Assembly (NCBI GenBank): GCA_900548465.1
Contig: URKY01000021.1
Location: 1-41,532 of the forward strand
Reading direction: 5' to 3'
Source of the DNA: an uncultured Eubacterium sp.
Lineage (GTDB): Bacteria; Bacillota; Clostridia; Lachnospirales; Lachnospiraceae
DNA: 41,532 nucleotides
Shown here: positions 1-6,627 of the stretch, piece after piece
Layout of the letters: every line of letters begins with the position of its first letter
How positions within the stretch are numbered: position 1 is the stretch's first letter
Program-made: the position numbers and the translations under genes
Notes under the pieces: generated by a model
The model's database searches: none
Told to the model about the DNA's origin: nothing
Seen by the model: the letters and a program-made list of their open reading frames with translations, nothing else

Positions 1-54
1 AAATTTTTTTGCCATTGCTTTTCCTCTAACTGAAACCTTGCCTGCTTCTGTCAT
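1..54 (-). CDS. 5' end of an unidentified gene, cut by the left edge
   Basis: An ATG at 54 follows a GGAGG site that overlaps the end of the upstream XRE gene, so the two are probably translationally coupled. Only 18 codons are visible; they read MTEAGKVSVRGKAMAKKF, which is too short to assign. Position just after a repressor gene suggests an operon partner. The rest lies outside the window. Confidence 0.55.
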   Translation of the reverse strand, partial: MTEAGKVSVRGKAMAKKF

Positions 55-387
55 CTATATCGCCTCCTTCATTCTTACCATCGTCTCCACCATGTCTGCA
101 TAAAGAACTAAACATTGTTCCCGCTCATCAAATGATAGCTTACTCAAATTATCTTCAAGTCTGTCTTTCGTTCCGTGCTTGATTCCAAGTATAGTATTAG
201 CATCCGTATCATATGCTTCAATAAATTTGTAAAGCATATTTACTGTTAGATTTCTGCACCCTCTCTCTAATTGTCTAATATGTGACTCACTACAATCCAC
301 CATATCTCCTGCTTCACCGGGAGATATATTTAGTTTTGTTCTTATTTCTTTTAGTTTGTCTCCAACTGCTAATTTATTGTATTTCAT
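55..387 (-). CDS. XRE-family helix-turn-helix regulator
   Basis: A 110-residue DNA-binding protein. Residues about 8-65 form a Cro/C1-type HTH (LKEIRTKLNISPGEAGDMVD followed by SESHIRQLERG). The C-terminal part (REQCLVLYADMVETMVRMKE) looks like a short oligomerisation helix. I place the start at 387, where a GAGG site lies 5 nt upstream; the longer frame to 423 has no ribosome site. It overlaps the start of the gene at 54. A perfect 16-bp palindrome in its own promoter region (443-458) suggests autoregulation. Likely an element-maintenance or immunity regulator; targets unknown. Confidence 0.85.
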   Translation of the reverse strand: MKYNKLAVGDKLKEIRTKLNISPGEAGDMVDCSESHIRQLERGCRNLTVNMLYKFIEAYDTDANTILGIKHGTKDRLEDNLSKLSFDEREQCLVLYADMVETMVRMKEAI

Positions 388-442
388 TTTTACCTCAATT
401 CTGTTAGTTATGTTCTCTAGCATCTGTTTATTTTGTTGAAAT

Positions 443-458
443 ACATTACTAGTAATGT
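443..458. promoter_or_regulatory. Perfect 16-bp palindrome, probable operator of the XRE gene
   Basis: ACATTACTAGTAATGT is a perfect inverted repeat 55 bp upstream of the XRE start. On the minus strand it lies just downstream of a possible promoter (TTATGA, 17 bp, TATAAC), a position that would block transcription when bound. That the XRE protein is the ligand is inference. Confidence 0.5.
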
Positions 459-555
459 TTGTTATAAATGAACACTTACATTTTCATAAGTTAGCACGCC
501 TGCATCTCTAATGACTGTTTACCACAACAGAGGAAACGCCTTAATTTCCATCTCA

Positions 556-723
556 TTAGTGACTTCTTTTGATCTGACCGTCGTCAGTATAAGTTTGAAT
601 TGCTACGATGACTACATCACCGATTACGGCATAAGCAAATCTAGCCATTACTGGCAGAAGTTTTTTTCTTATTATCTGTAAGTCTGTGTCATTGGGTTGG
701 TAATCAATGACTATGTAATTATT
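556..723 (-). pseudogene. Orphan coding-like frame, probably a gene remnant
   Basis: The 424-860 stretch holds no full gene, but one minus frame stays open for 55 codons (723-556). It reads like protein: YIVIDYQPNDTDLQIIRKK, then FAYAVIGDVVIVAIQTYTDD. The only ATG is at 648 and has no Shine-Dalgarno site; the frame is closed upstream by TAG at 724-726. I do not recognise the family. Either a truncated gene or a short protein with a non-standard start. Confidence 0.35.
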
Positions 724-813
724 CTATGTTAAATAAGAAGATATTCGTACACACGAAATTGTGGAATTTAATAATAATCCCCACAAATTTTAGTGGGTAA
801 TTCGAAATTCAAT

Positions 814-841
814 AAAAAAAGAGCCGATTTGCACTGGCCCT
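814..841 (-). terminator. Intrinsic terminator after the gene at 861-1535
   Basis: On the minus strand AGGGCC pairs with GGCTCT (one G-U) around a 10-nt loop and is followed by seven T residues. It lies 20 nt past the stop codon of the upstream gene. Confidence 0.6.
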
Positions 842-860
842 AATTTTATGACAGATTGTT

Positions 861-1535
861 TTATAATTCCTTTATTGAAAAATATAAAATCATATCACAA
901 CCTATTATTCTTATTTTATCTAATTTTAAAATGCTTACTGGAACGTTGAATTTGGTAAATTTTCGAGACTTGGATATCTTATATAACACTGCATCCATTA
1001 TTTCATCCCTGTGTTGTTTAATAAATTCTATCGAATATGTTCCTTTAAAAACCTCAACACTAACAAAATCAAATGTATTTTCATTAGGATTATCTATGTC
1101 TCTTGAAACTATAATACCTGATTCTCTTATAAACATATATTCGAGTGCAGGATGTTCTTTTTTCTGCTTTTTTTCCTTTTCAGCTCTTTCCCTATTCTTT
1201 GCATACGTTTGTCTATTTGAATGTCTTTTATACAAAGCCATATGTATTAATTCCAGTGGATTTTTCTCTTCACTAATCATTCTTGCATTATATGCGGTAT
1301 GACATGTAGGATTTTTGTATTCCACAAAATCATAAATTGCATCTGCAAATTCATCTGCAAATTTCATTTTACGAGCCTCTTTTTTATATTTATCTCTAAT
1401 AAATATATCATCGCCTTCTCTTCCAATATATTTACTTAAAACTGTTAAAGCTTCATTAATTTCATCTTCTGTAATATTTTCACAATACTCTTTATATTTT
1501 TTTGAATTCTTATCAATTACTTCCTTTGTTATCAA
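861..1535 (-). CDS. Hypothetical protein, 224 residues
   Basis: No family recognised. The start is TTG at 1535, 8 nt after a GGAG site; no ATG fits better. The protein is soluble and charged, with a Lys/Glu-rich stretch near residues 112-128 (NRERAEKEKKQKKEHP) and no membrane segment. It has its own terminator (814-841) and is separated by a terminator from the XRE gene at 1703, so it is probably transcribed alone. The opposite-strand frame here is a shadow. Confidence 0.7.
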   Translation of the reverse strand: MITKEVIDKNSKKYKEYCENITEDEINEALTVLSKYIGREGDDIFIRDKYKKEARKMKFADEFADAIYDFVEYKNPTCHTAYNARMISEEKNPLELIHMALYKRHSNRQTYAKNRERAEKEKKQKKEHPALEYMFIRESGIIVSRDIDNPNENTFDFVSVEVFKGTYSIEFIKQHRDEIMDAVLYKISKSRKFTKFNVPVSILKLDKIRIIGCDMILYFSIKEL

Positions 1536-1604
1536 TTCAATTACTCCTTTTCATTATATATTGTAATAATATTCGTTAGATTTGTAATCCCCTTTTCTAT
1601 AACA

Positions 1605-1628
1605 ATAAAGAGCCACACTATGTGACTC
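1605..1628 (-). terminator. Intrinsic terminator after the XRE gene at 1703-2068
   Basis: The minus strand shows GAGTCACA, loop TAG, TGTGGCTC (8-bp stem with one G-U), followed by TTTATT. It lies about 75 nt beyond the stop codon. Confidence 0.7.
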
Positions 1629-1702
1629 CTTACACTAATACCATATACTATTATATATTATATATTTTATAATTAAACAATATATAGCATAATTAATTTT
1701 CA

Positions 1703-2068
1703 TTAGGCAACTCTTATCTTCATTATTCTTTCTACTATTTCATAAATAGCTTTATTTGTTTTCATGTCATTTTGCTCAAGCAATCTCATAATCTGCACAT
1801 CATAATAATTGTCATTAGTATTACCAATCAAATAGTCTGCCGACTTTTGATATATTATACACATCTTTTTTAACACTTCTGATGGTATAGTTGCTCCATG
1901 TTCATATCTTGCAAGTGTATTAATATGAATATCAAGCTTCTCTGCAGCTTTTTCTTGAGTTAATTTGCTTTCCTCTCGACTTTCTTGAAGTCTATTACCT
2001 ACTTTGTCACTGTCGTAATAATCCTTTCTAATCGGGTCTGACCCAGATTTCATAATGTCTATCTTCAA
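1703..2068 (-). CDS. XRE-family helix-turn-helix regulator, TTG start
   Basis: A 121-residue regulator with a classic HTH_3 domain at residues about 24-80 (LQESREESKLTQEKAAEKLD, then INTLARYEHGATIPS). The AGGAG site is 9 nt from a TTG at 2068 and 24 nt from the first ATG (2053), so TTG is the better start. A near-perfect inverted repeat lies 26 bp upstream and probably serves as its operator. It ends in a good terminator. It may act as the lysogeny-type repressor of the element; targets cannot be read from the sequence. Confidence 0.85.
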   Translation of the reverse strand: MKIDIMKSGSDPIRKDYYDSDKVGNRLQESREESKLTQEKAAEKLDIHINTLARYEHGATIPSEVLKKMCIIYQKSADYLIGNTNDNYYDVQIMRLLEQNDMKTNKAIYEIVERIMKIRVA

Positions 2069-2093
2069 ATGTGTTGTCTCCTTTTGTTATAAT

Positions 2094-2117
2094 ACAAATT
2101 TAATGTTTTAAGTTTGT
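2094..2117. promoter_or_regulatory. Inverted repeat, candidate operator of the XRE gene at 2068
   Basis: ACAAATTTAA, 4 nt, TTAAGTTTGT: 10-bp arms with one mismatch. The minus-strand -10-like TATTAT immediately follows, so the repeat would overlap the promoter spacer. Confidence 0.45.
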
Positions 2118-2240
2118 ACTCACAAAGGATGGGAAACTTTTCCTTGTAAGCGATTGCTAATTAACTACGCCTGTTTAGCAACACATAGTAACTAGTTAAT
2201 TTGCTGATCTTTTACCTTGGTTAATTTCCGTCTAACACTC

Positions 2241-2462
2241 CTATTTCAATACTGTTATCGCTCTAGGGCATGTTGGATATCTTCTTATGTATCCTAACTT
2301 TTCAAGTGCCTTTAAATGTCCAGCTATAGAAGATGTAGAAGTAAAACCTGTTTTTTTGCACAACTCTCTTACGGTTGGTGCAAATCCAAATTCTTTAATA
2401 AAGTCTATGATGCATTCATAGGTCTTTAACTGTCTCTCTGTTAACTGACTTGTATAAGCCAT
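2241..2462 (-). CDS. Free-standing LexA-type winged-helix DNA-binding domain
   Basis: A 73-residue protein matching only the N-terminal DNA-binding domain of LexA: LTERQLKTYECIIDFI, FAPTVRELCKKTGF, TSSIAGHLKALEKLGYIRR. Full LexA (about 200 residues) also has an autoproteolytic Ser/Lys domain, which is absent here; the stop follows directly after the wing. The start at 2462 has a strong AGGAGG site. An SOS-type box lies 123 bp upstream. Without the protease domain it cannot be cleaved under RecA, so it may be a constitutive competitor at SOS-type sites or respond to something else. Confidence 0.85.
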   Translation of the reverse strand: MAYTSQLTERQLKTYECIIDFIKEFGFAPTVRELCKKTGFTSTSSIAGHLKALEKLGYIRRYPTCPRAITVLK

Positions 2463-2584
2463 CCTGGTTCACCTCCTATTATTAAGTTTCTCTGATACTA
2501 CTGTTTAATTTTCTTTTACAAATTGCAAACAAGCCTACGTATGCAATTCTTTGCTTTATACTTATTTCCGGATCAAAGTATTAT

Positions 2585-2598
2585 CGAATGTGTGTTCG
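2585..2598. promoter_or_regulatory. SOS/LexA-like box upstream of the mini-LexA gene
   Basis: CGAATGTGTGTTCG differs by one base from the Gram-positive LexA consensus CGAAC-N4-GTTCG, and the dyad extends by two bases each side (ATCGAAT...GTTCGAT). It lies in the 280-bp leader of the LexA-like gene. Confidence 0.5.
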
Positions 2599-2687
2599 AT
2601 TCCTTTAAGCATTGTAATTATATTACTTTTGAATTGATATGTAAATACCCAAAATTGAAAACATACATTTATATACTAAATACTAAA

Positions 2688-2715
2688 ACGCTGATGTCAT
2701 CCCAAACACCAGCGT
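2688..2715 (-). terminator. Intrinsic terminator of the SpoVG operon
   Basis: Minus strand: ACGCTGGTG, 10-nt loop, CATCAGCGT (9-bp stem, one G-U) followed by TTTTAGTATTTAG. It lies 27 nt past the stop of the last gene in the operon. Confidence 0.7.
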
Positions 2716-2741
2716 AAAAAAACAATACATAATGCATTATT

Positions 2742-3335
2742 CTAGATTTCTTTTGGCTTTACTCTTTCACATTTCCATATATTACTCATTACAACGACCA
2801 ATTCATATAATATAGCCTGTTCTGCATTCCTAGGATTTTGATCTTTAGCAACCGGAGATAATGACACTCTTTTTGCTAATGCTCTCTGTATTTCATGTTC
2901 ATATATTGGATCTGCAATAAATGTCACACCTGACTGTACTTCCCTTACTTCTACATTTATAAGCTTCATTCCTGCTACAAAAATATTCTGTTCTATGTAA
3001 TCTAGGGCATCATATGCATCCTTATCTATAAAAATAGCATCTGCCATAGGTGCCAGTTGCATTATTAATCTAGCATATCCTACGTTATCTAAACTATTTG
3101 TTGGAACTATACTCCAAAATTTGCATCCACTTTCACTTTCACAAACTTCAAAACCCTGTTCTTTGACAATTGCACACATTTCAACAAATTCTTCAAATGT
3201 TTTTTCTTCTAACTTATCATCTGTAAGAACCACAACTGCTTTTTTTCCCTTATTGGGGAACAATTCACATTTATTCTTTTCATTTTCTCTGATTGTTCTT
3301 TCTTTTACATTTTCAAATACTTTATCTATCTGCAT
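2742..3335 (-). CDS. Hypothetical protein, last gene of the SpoVG operon
   Basis: 197 residues, no family recognised. The start is ATG 3335, behind AGGAGG; an upstream in-frame ATG at 3374 lies inside the preceding gene and has no ribosome site. The protein is soluble, mixed alpha/beta in character (KKAVVVLTDDKLEE; DAIFIDKDAYDALDYIEQ). It follows the tandem SpoVG gene by 13 nt and is followed by a terminator, so it is the third gene of a 4367-2742 transcript. Confidence 0.75.
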   Translation of the reverse strand: MQIDKVFENVKERTIRENEKNKCELFPNKGKKAVVVLTDDKLEEKTFEEFVEMCAIVKEQGFEVCESESGCKFWSIVPTNSLDNVGYARLIMQLAPMADAIFIDKDAYDALDYIEQNIFVAGMKLINVEVREVQSGVTFIADPIYEHEIQRALAKRVSLSPVAKDQNPRNAEQAILYELVVVMSNIWKCERVKPKEI

Positions 3336-3348
3336 ATTCTTTTCCTCC

Positions 3349-3981
3349 TTATCTAAAGGGTGTTTCCACACCATCTAACGCTTTGTCCACCTGTATAAAT
3401 TCTTCATTCATTTTTTCATATACTTTTTCTTTTTCACTTAAAATTGCATTGTACAACTCAGTTCTGAATTCCTTTGTTATCGGGAAACAAACATCTTCAT
3501 ATTTTTTTCCTTCATCTCCTCTGTTCACTAACTGAGACGGCATTGCTACAAAAGAACCTTTTTCACTTGTCATAACCTTAATATTATTTATGACAAAGCA
3601 CTTTTCTAAATAAACCCTGCCAATTGCTTCTAGATTTGTACCTGACATTGTATTGAGTGAAATTCCAATTTGCATTTTATCATCCAGCCCTTTCACTTCA
3701 TACTCGTTAACACCTTCTTTAAAGTTTTTCAGAATATTTCCATATAACTCATCTCTGAATTCTTTTGTCGTTGGATTGCAATATTCTTTGTATACTGGCT
3801 TTCCATTATCATTAACAGACTTACTTTTGTAACTTGGCATTGACACAAACAGTTCACCATTTTTATTTTCTCTTACAGTAATTCCTGTAACTATAAAACA
3901 TTTATTAAATGTTACTGATGCATACGCTTTTGTACTTCTTTCTTGATTTTTTGTTTTAAAAATTCTTATACTATAATTCAT
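3349..3981 (-). CDS. Tandem SpoVG-domain protein
   Basis: 210 residues built from two SpoVG-like units. Unit 1 (about 1-100): KAYASVTFNKCFIVTGITV, LFVSMPS, then NPTTKEFRDELYGNIL. Unit 2 (about 110-200): AIGRVYLEKCFVINNIKV, SFVAMPSQ, FPITKEFRTELYNAIL. Each keeps the SpoVG hallmarks (the A.a.VtFd.cFvi..IkV strand and the (L/F)FVaMPS motif). Normal SpoVG is one unit of 85-100 residues that dimerises and binds nucleic acid, so this is an internal duplication equal to a covalent dimer. The second gene of a three-gene operon. In mobile elements SpoVG-like genes are common, but their role there is not settled. Confidence 0.8.
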   Translation of the reverse strand: MNYSIRIFKTKNQERSTKAYASVTFNKCFIVTGITVRENKNGELFVSMPSYKSKSVNDNGKPVYKEYCNPTTKEFRDELYGNILKNFKEGVNEYEVKGLDDKMQIGISLNTMSGTNLEAIGRVYLEKCFVINNIKVMTSEKGSFVAMPSQLVNRGDEGKKYEDVCFPITKEFRTELYNAILSEKEKVYEKMNEEFIQVDKALDGVETPFR

Positions 3982-4001
3982 TTACATTTCTCTCCTTCCA
4001 A

Positions 4002-4367
4002 TTAATTTATTCCTATTATTTCTTCTAAACATTTTCTTTCTTCCCTGTCTAACTCAATATCGAAATGTCCCCATTTTTTACTTGAACTAAGCGCTGCTTT
4101 GTTACAAATCTTTTTAGCAATGCGACTTAACAAGCACATTTCTTTCATTGATTTTAGTATTACCTTTATCTGCATTGCTTCATCTTTATTTCGCTCTTTG
4201 TCATAATTTTCCAGTTTCTTTGAATAACATTTTACAAACTCATCATATTCATCCTGACCAATGCGCCTAGTAACAACTGTTTTCCCAGAACGTTCCCACT
4301 CATGCTGTAATGCTTGAAACAAATATCCTATTTCACGAGCTGACTCCTTATCATTTACATGTCTCAT
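4002..4367 (-). CDS. Hypothetical protein, first gene of the SpoVG operon
   Basis: 121 residues, family not recognised. The start is ATG 4367 with AGGAG about 8 nt upstream. The frame remains open to 4439, but that part covers a terminator-like hairpin and is not coding. The protein is helical and charged (YDEFVKCYSKKLENYDKERN), without membrane segments. The gene sits directly behind a promoter and leader hairpin. Confidence 0.7.
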   Translation of the reverse strand: MRHVNDKESAREIGYLFQALQHEWERSGKTVVTRRIGQDEYDEFVKCYSKKLENYDKERNKDEAMQIKVILKSMKEMCLLSRIAKKICNKAALSSSKKWGHFDIELDREERKCLEEIIGIN

Positions 4368-4417
4368 CCTGAATCTCCTTTCGTATTTTATTTTTCTTAT
4401 TGTAGGTGCAAAAGAAA

Positions 4418-4469
4418 AACGCCCTATCAAATACTCCATTCACTACAATAGAATATTGATAAGGCGTTA
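4418..4469 (-). terminator. Terminator-like leader hairpin (attenuator candidate) of the SpoVG operon
   Basis: Minus strand: AACGCCTTATCAA pairs with TTGATAGGGCGTT (13 bp, one mismatch/wobble) across a 26-nt loop and is followed by TTTTTCTTTT. It stands between a promoter (4507-4535) and the first start codon (4367), so it would stop most transcripts before the operon unless overcome. Confidence 0.6.
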
Positions 4470-4506
4470 TTAAATTATTACTTAGTGTTTTCTAAGTGAT
4501 GTTATA

Positions 4507-4535
4507 ATTCTAACAGTTAGAAATTATTATGTCGA
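4507..4535 (-). promoter_or_regulatory. Promoter of the SpoVG operon (TCGACA-17-TAGAAT)
   Basis: Minus strand -35 TCGACA, 17-bp spacer, -10 TAGAAT, followed by TATAAC. The same arrangement (TTCGACAT, 17 bp, A-rich -10, TATAAC, then a leader hairpin) precedes the transfer operon at 22394-22422. Confidence 0.5.
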
Positions 4536-4715
4536 AAACTAGTATGGTCTTTATTTTGTTATTTTTAAGTCTATGTTGGTCTTTTTTATGTAAATTACTA
4601 TGATTCAGCTAACTTTTAACGAATTTTTTTAACAATCTCTGTCATTCATTGTTTTTTCAAGCACTTTAGCTCTTTTTATCCATTTAATCACCTTAACTTT
4701 TTATTCATATGCCTT

Positions 4716-4958
4716 AATACTTGGGAACAGCGTAAGTTTCAAGATGTTGTTGAAGTTGCGTACCAAGGAATAAATACAACTGCTGATAAAGTTGAATATG
4801 TCAACAAAGGTGTTCCAATTTTGCAGGGCAAGCATATTACTTCTGGAAAAATAGATTATAAGGATGTACGCTACCTTGATAAAGAAAAATATGAACCAAT
4901 TTATTATCCTAAATATGTTCCAAAGGCTAATGATATTCTATTGGCAAACGATAAATGA
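4716..4958 (+). pseudogene. hsdS: Fragment of a type I restriction specificity subunit (HsdS)
   Basis: The plus strand carries about 80 codons of an HsdS target-recognition domain: TWEQRKFQDVVEVAYQGINT, VPILQGKHITSGKID, then ANDILLAND. WEQRK is the usual entry to a recognition domain, and LLAND normally continues into a Gly-rich strand. The frame ends after AND-K with TGA at the junction with the nrdD remnant. There is no start codon and no second recognition domain. Full HsdS is about 400 residues. It is opposite in orientation to the hsdM stub at 6129-6434. Confidence 0.75.
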
Positions 4959-5202
4959 TGTATGTTTTTGCAAGAACAAATTTCTTCTCTGCCATAAGCT
5001 TCTGTTCAATAATATCCTGAATATCTTCAACTGCCATCTCATCAAAGCCACGATTTTCAATAGAAGCTAATATATTATAAATCTGTTCCTCACTAATTCT
5101 TTCTTCCTGGTCGACTTCTGTGTTCGCCTTCTGAATAGCTGATACAATTTTGTTACGATCATAAGTAGCTCTATGACCGTCACGTTTAATAACACTTATC
5201 AT
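4927..5202 (-). pseudogene. nrdD: ATP-cone stub of anaerobic ribonucleotide reductase (NrdD)
   Basis: 91 codons from ATG 5202 (GAAGGA upstream; the frame to 5229 lacks a ribosome site). MISVIKRDGHRATYDRNKIV through DIIEQKLMAEKKFVLAKTYI is an ATP-cone, the allosteric N-terminal domain of class III reductase. True homology stops at YIIYR (4948); the final LPIEYH is read antisense into the HsdS fragment. The roughly 600-residue glycyl-radical catalytic part is absent, so it cannot reduce nucleotides. NrdR-type boxes survive upstream (5403-5450). NrdR also has an ATP-cone, but its zinc ribbon is not present here. Confidence 0.75.
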
Positions 5203-5402
5203 TTTTTTCGTTCCTTCTTTCTTCTTCATATATCATGTATACAGCATTAAAAATACGATAATAATGCTGTTCTATATTAAACACAATTAAATACATTATG
5301 CTTTTTAGGCAATAAAAAAGCGATGTGTTAAACTATGATAATCAAGTAAGGTGTTTAACTCTTTCGCATGCATTAGATTATAGAACTAAGCTAAATGAAT
5401 GT

Positions 5403-5450
5403 CTACCAAATATTGTGAAAATTAAAAAACAAAAACACAATATATAGTGT
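5403..5450. promoter_or_regulatory. Tandem NrdR boxes upstream of the nrdD stub
   Basis: The box at 5435-5450, ACACAATATATAGTGT, is a perfect match to the known NrdR consensus (acaCwATATATwGtgt). A weaker box at 5403-5418 matches 11 of 16 positions. Their centres are 32 bp apart, the spacing typical of paired NrdR boxes. The remaining 5230-5599 stretch is AT-rich with a few short inverted repeats (for example GTTAAAC/GTTTAAC) and no gene. Confidence 0.65.
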
Positions 5451-5599
5451 TTGCAAAATGAATGCCCTAAATAAAGGGATGGAACAAAAAAAGAGAAATT
5501 GTCAAGTGAAAAATAAATTAATTTAATTAAGTGATATATATTTTATTTGAATGCAATTATAAATTTAAAGAGAAAAATATATTGCATATGTGAATGAAA

Positions 5600-6085
5600 T
5601 TAAAAATCATTCTTCATCTTGATTCGGTTTTCTTTTCGTTTAAGGGCACAGTCCCACTCGGCCTGCTGAAATTCATTTTCAATGATAAGCGGTGGAACTT
5701 TTGTTGGTCTGTTATTAGCGCCCATTGCAACCATTACAAAGAAAGCTCTGTTAATAGGGTGGCGCATTCCTTCATTATTTTCAACATAAGTATCTATGCG
5801 AACTTCCATTGAAGTGTTTCCGGTATATGTTACATAACCGATAATTACCAGCAAATCATTTACATAGGCTCCATCTTTAAAGTCTAAATGGTCAATTGCA
5901 GCAGTTGTTACATTATTGCAGCCGGAATGGCGCTTTGCAACAATTCCTGCAATTTCATCAAGCATAGAAAGTAATGCTCCGCCAAATAAACGACCGCCAC
6001 CATTTAAATCACATGGCTTTATTACATGTACCTGCTCAGTCCTTGAAAAAGAGACTGTTTTTCTATTAATATTTTTTCTATTCAT
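5600..6085 (-). CDS. Acyl-CoA thioesterase, hotdog fold
   Basis: 161 residues from ATG 6085 (AGGAG upstream). The hotdog signature is clear: VHVIKPCDLNGGGRLFGGAL, LLSMLDEIAGIVAKRHSG, then TAAIDHLDFKDGAYVNDLL and a second strand set (YTGNTSMEVRIDTYVENNEG). Asn/Gly..Gly-Gly and the Asp of MLDEIAG are the usual active-site positions of YciA/BFIT-type thioesterases, which hydrolyse cytosolic acyl-CoA. Length is complete. The longer frame to 6145 reads into the hsdM junction and is not real. It is the only apparently intact gene in the 4.7-6.4 kb scrap zone. Confidence 0.85.
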   Translation of the reverse strand: MNRKNINRKTVSFSRTEQVHVIKPCDLNGGGRLFGGALLSMLDEIAGIVAKRHSGCNNVTTAAIDHLDFKDGAYVNDLLVIIGYVTYTGNTSMEVRIDTYVENNEGMRHPINRAFFVMVAMGANNRPTKVPPLIIENEFQQAEWDCALKRKENRIKMKNDF

Positions 6086-6128
6086 ATATAAACACGCTCC
6101 TTTGTTACATCGTAAGAGTAAAATTATT

Positions 6129-6434
6129 TTATAACATACATACATATGTCATATTAGAATCCAAAGTATAATGCAATGATTCTTTTAGTTCTGCTAAAAG
6201 TTCTTCTGCATCTTCGCTATTCATTGCCTCCTCATAAACCTTTTGTGCCTCTTGCAAATCATCCGGTATCTCATCATTTAATAAATCGTACGCCTTTGAT
6301 AAATACGAATCTGATAAATACTTATAGAATACTAACCCTAATAAATATGTCTTATATTCATTCGCATCAATCTTACCTCTTAATACATCCGCCCCACTCC
6401 ATAAAACCTGAAGTAAGTCCTTTCCTTCTGTCAT
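6129..6434 (-). pseudogene. hsdM: N-terminal stub of type I modification subunit (HsdM)
   Basis: The gene start is intact (AAAGGAGGAG, then ATG 6434). Residues 1 to about 90 match the HsdM N-terminal helical domain: LLQVLWSGADVLRGKIDANE, YKTYLLGLVFYKYLSDSYL, and an acidic stretch before LLAELKESL. It breaks at about 6140, directly before the thioesterase leader. The SAM-binding methyltransferase domain (NPPF/Y motif) is missing, so no activity is expected. With the HsdS fragment it marks a destroyed type I restriction-modification locus. Confidence 0.85.
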
Positions 6435-6627
6435 TTTACTCCTCCTTTATTTGTCATATATGTTTCTTAGATTTCTAATCGTTTAAATATAAATTTTCAA
6501 CCGCTTATTTCACATAATTTGTTACCTTTATATTTTAATATATATTTCTTAATTTTCCAATTAAAAATATATTGCTCAAAAAAAACATCAAGAACGACAA
6601 AATTTGCTACTGTCATTAGCATTAATT

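Noticed and set aside
856..1302. Plus-strand frame of 148 codons
   Set aside because: Hydrophobic shadow of the minus-strand gene 861-1535, without a ribosome site.
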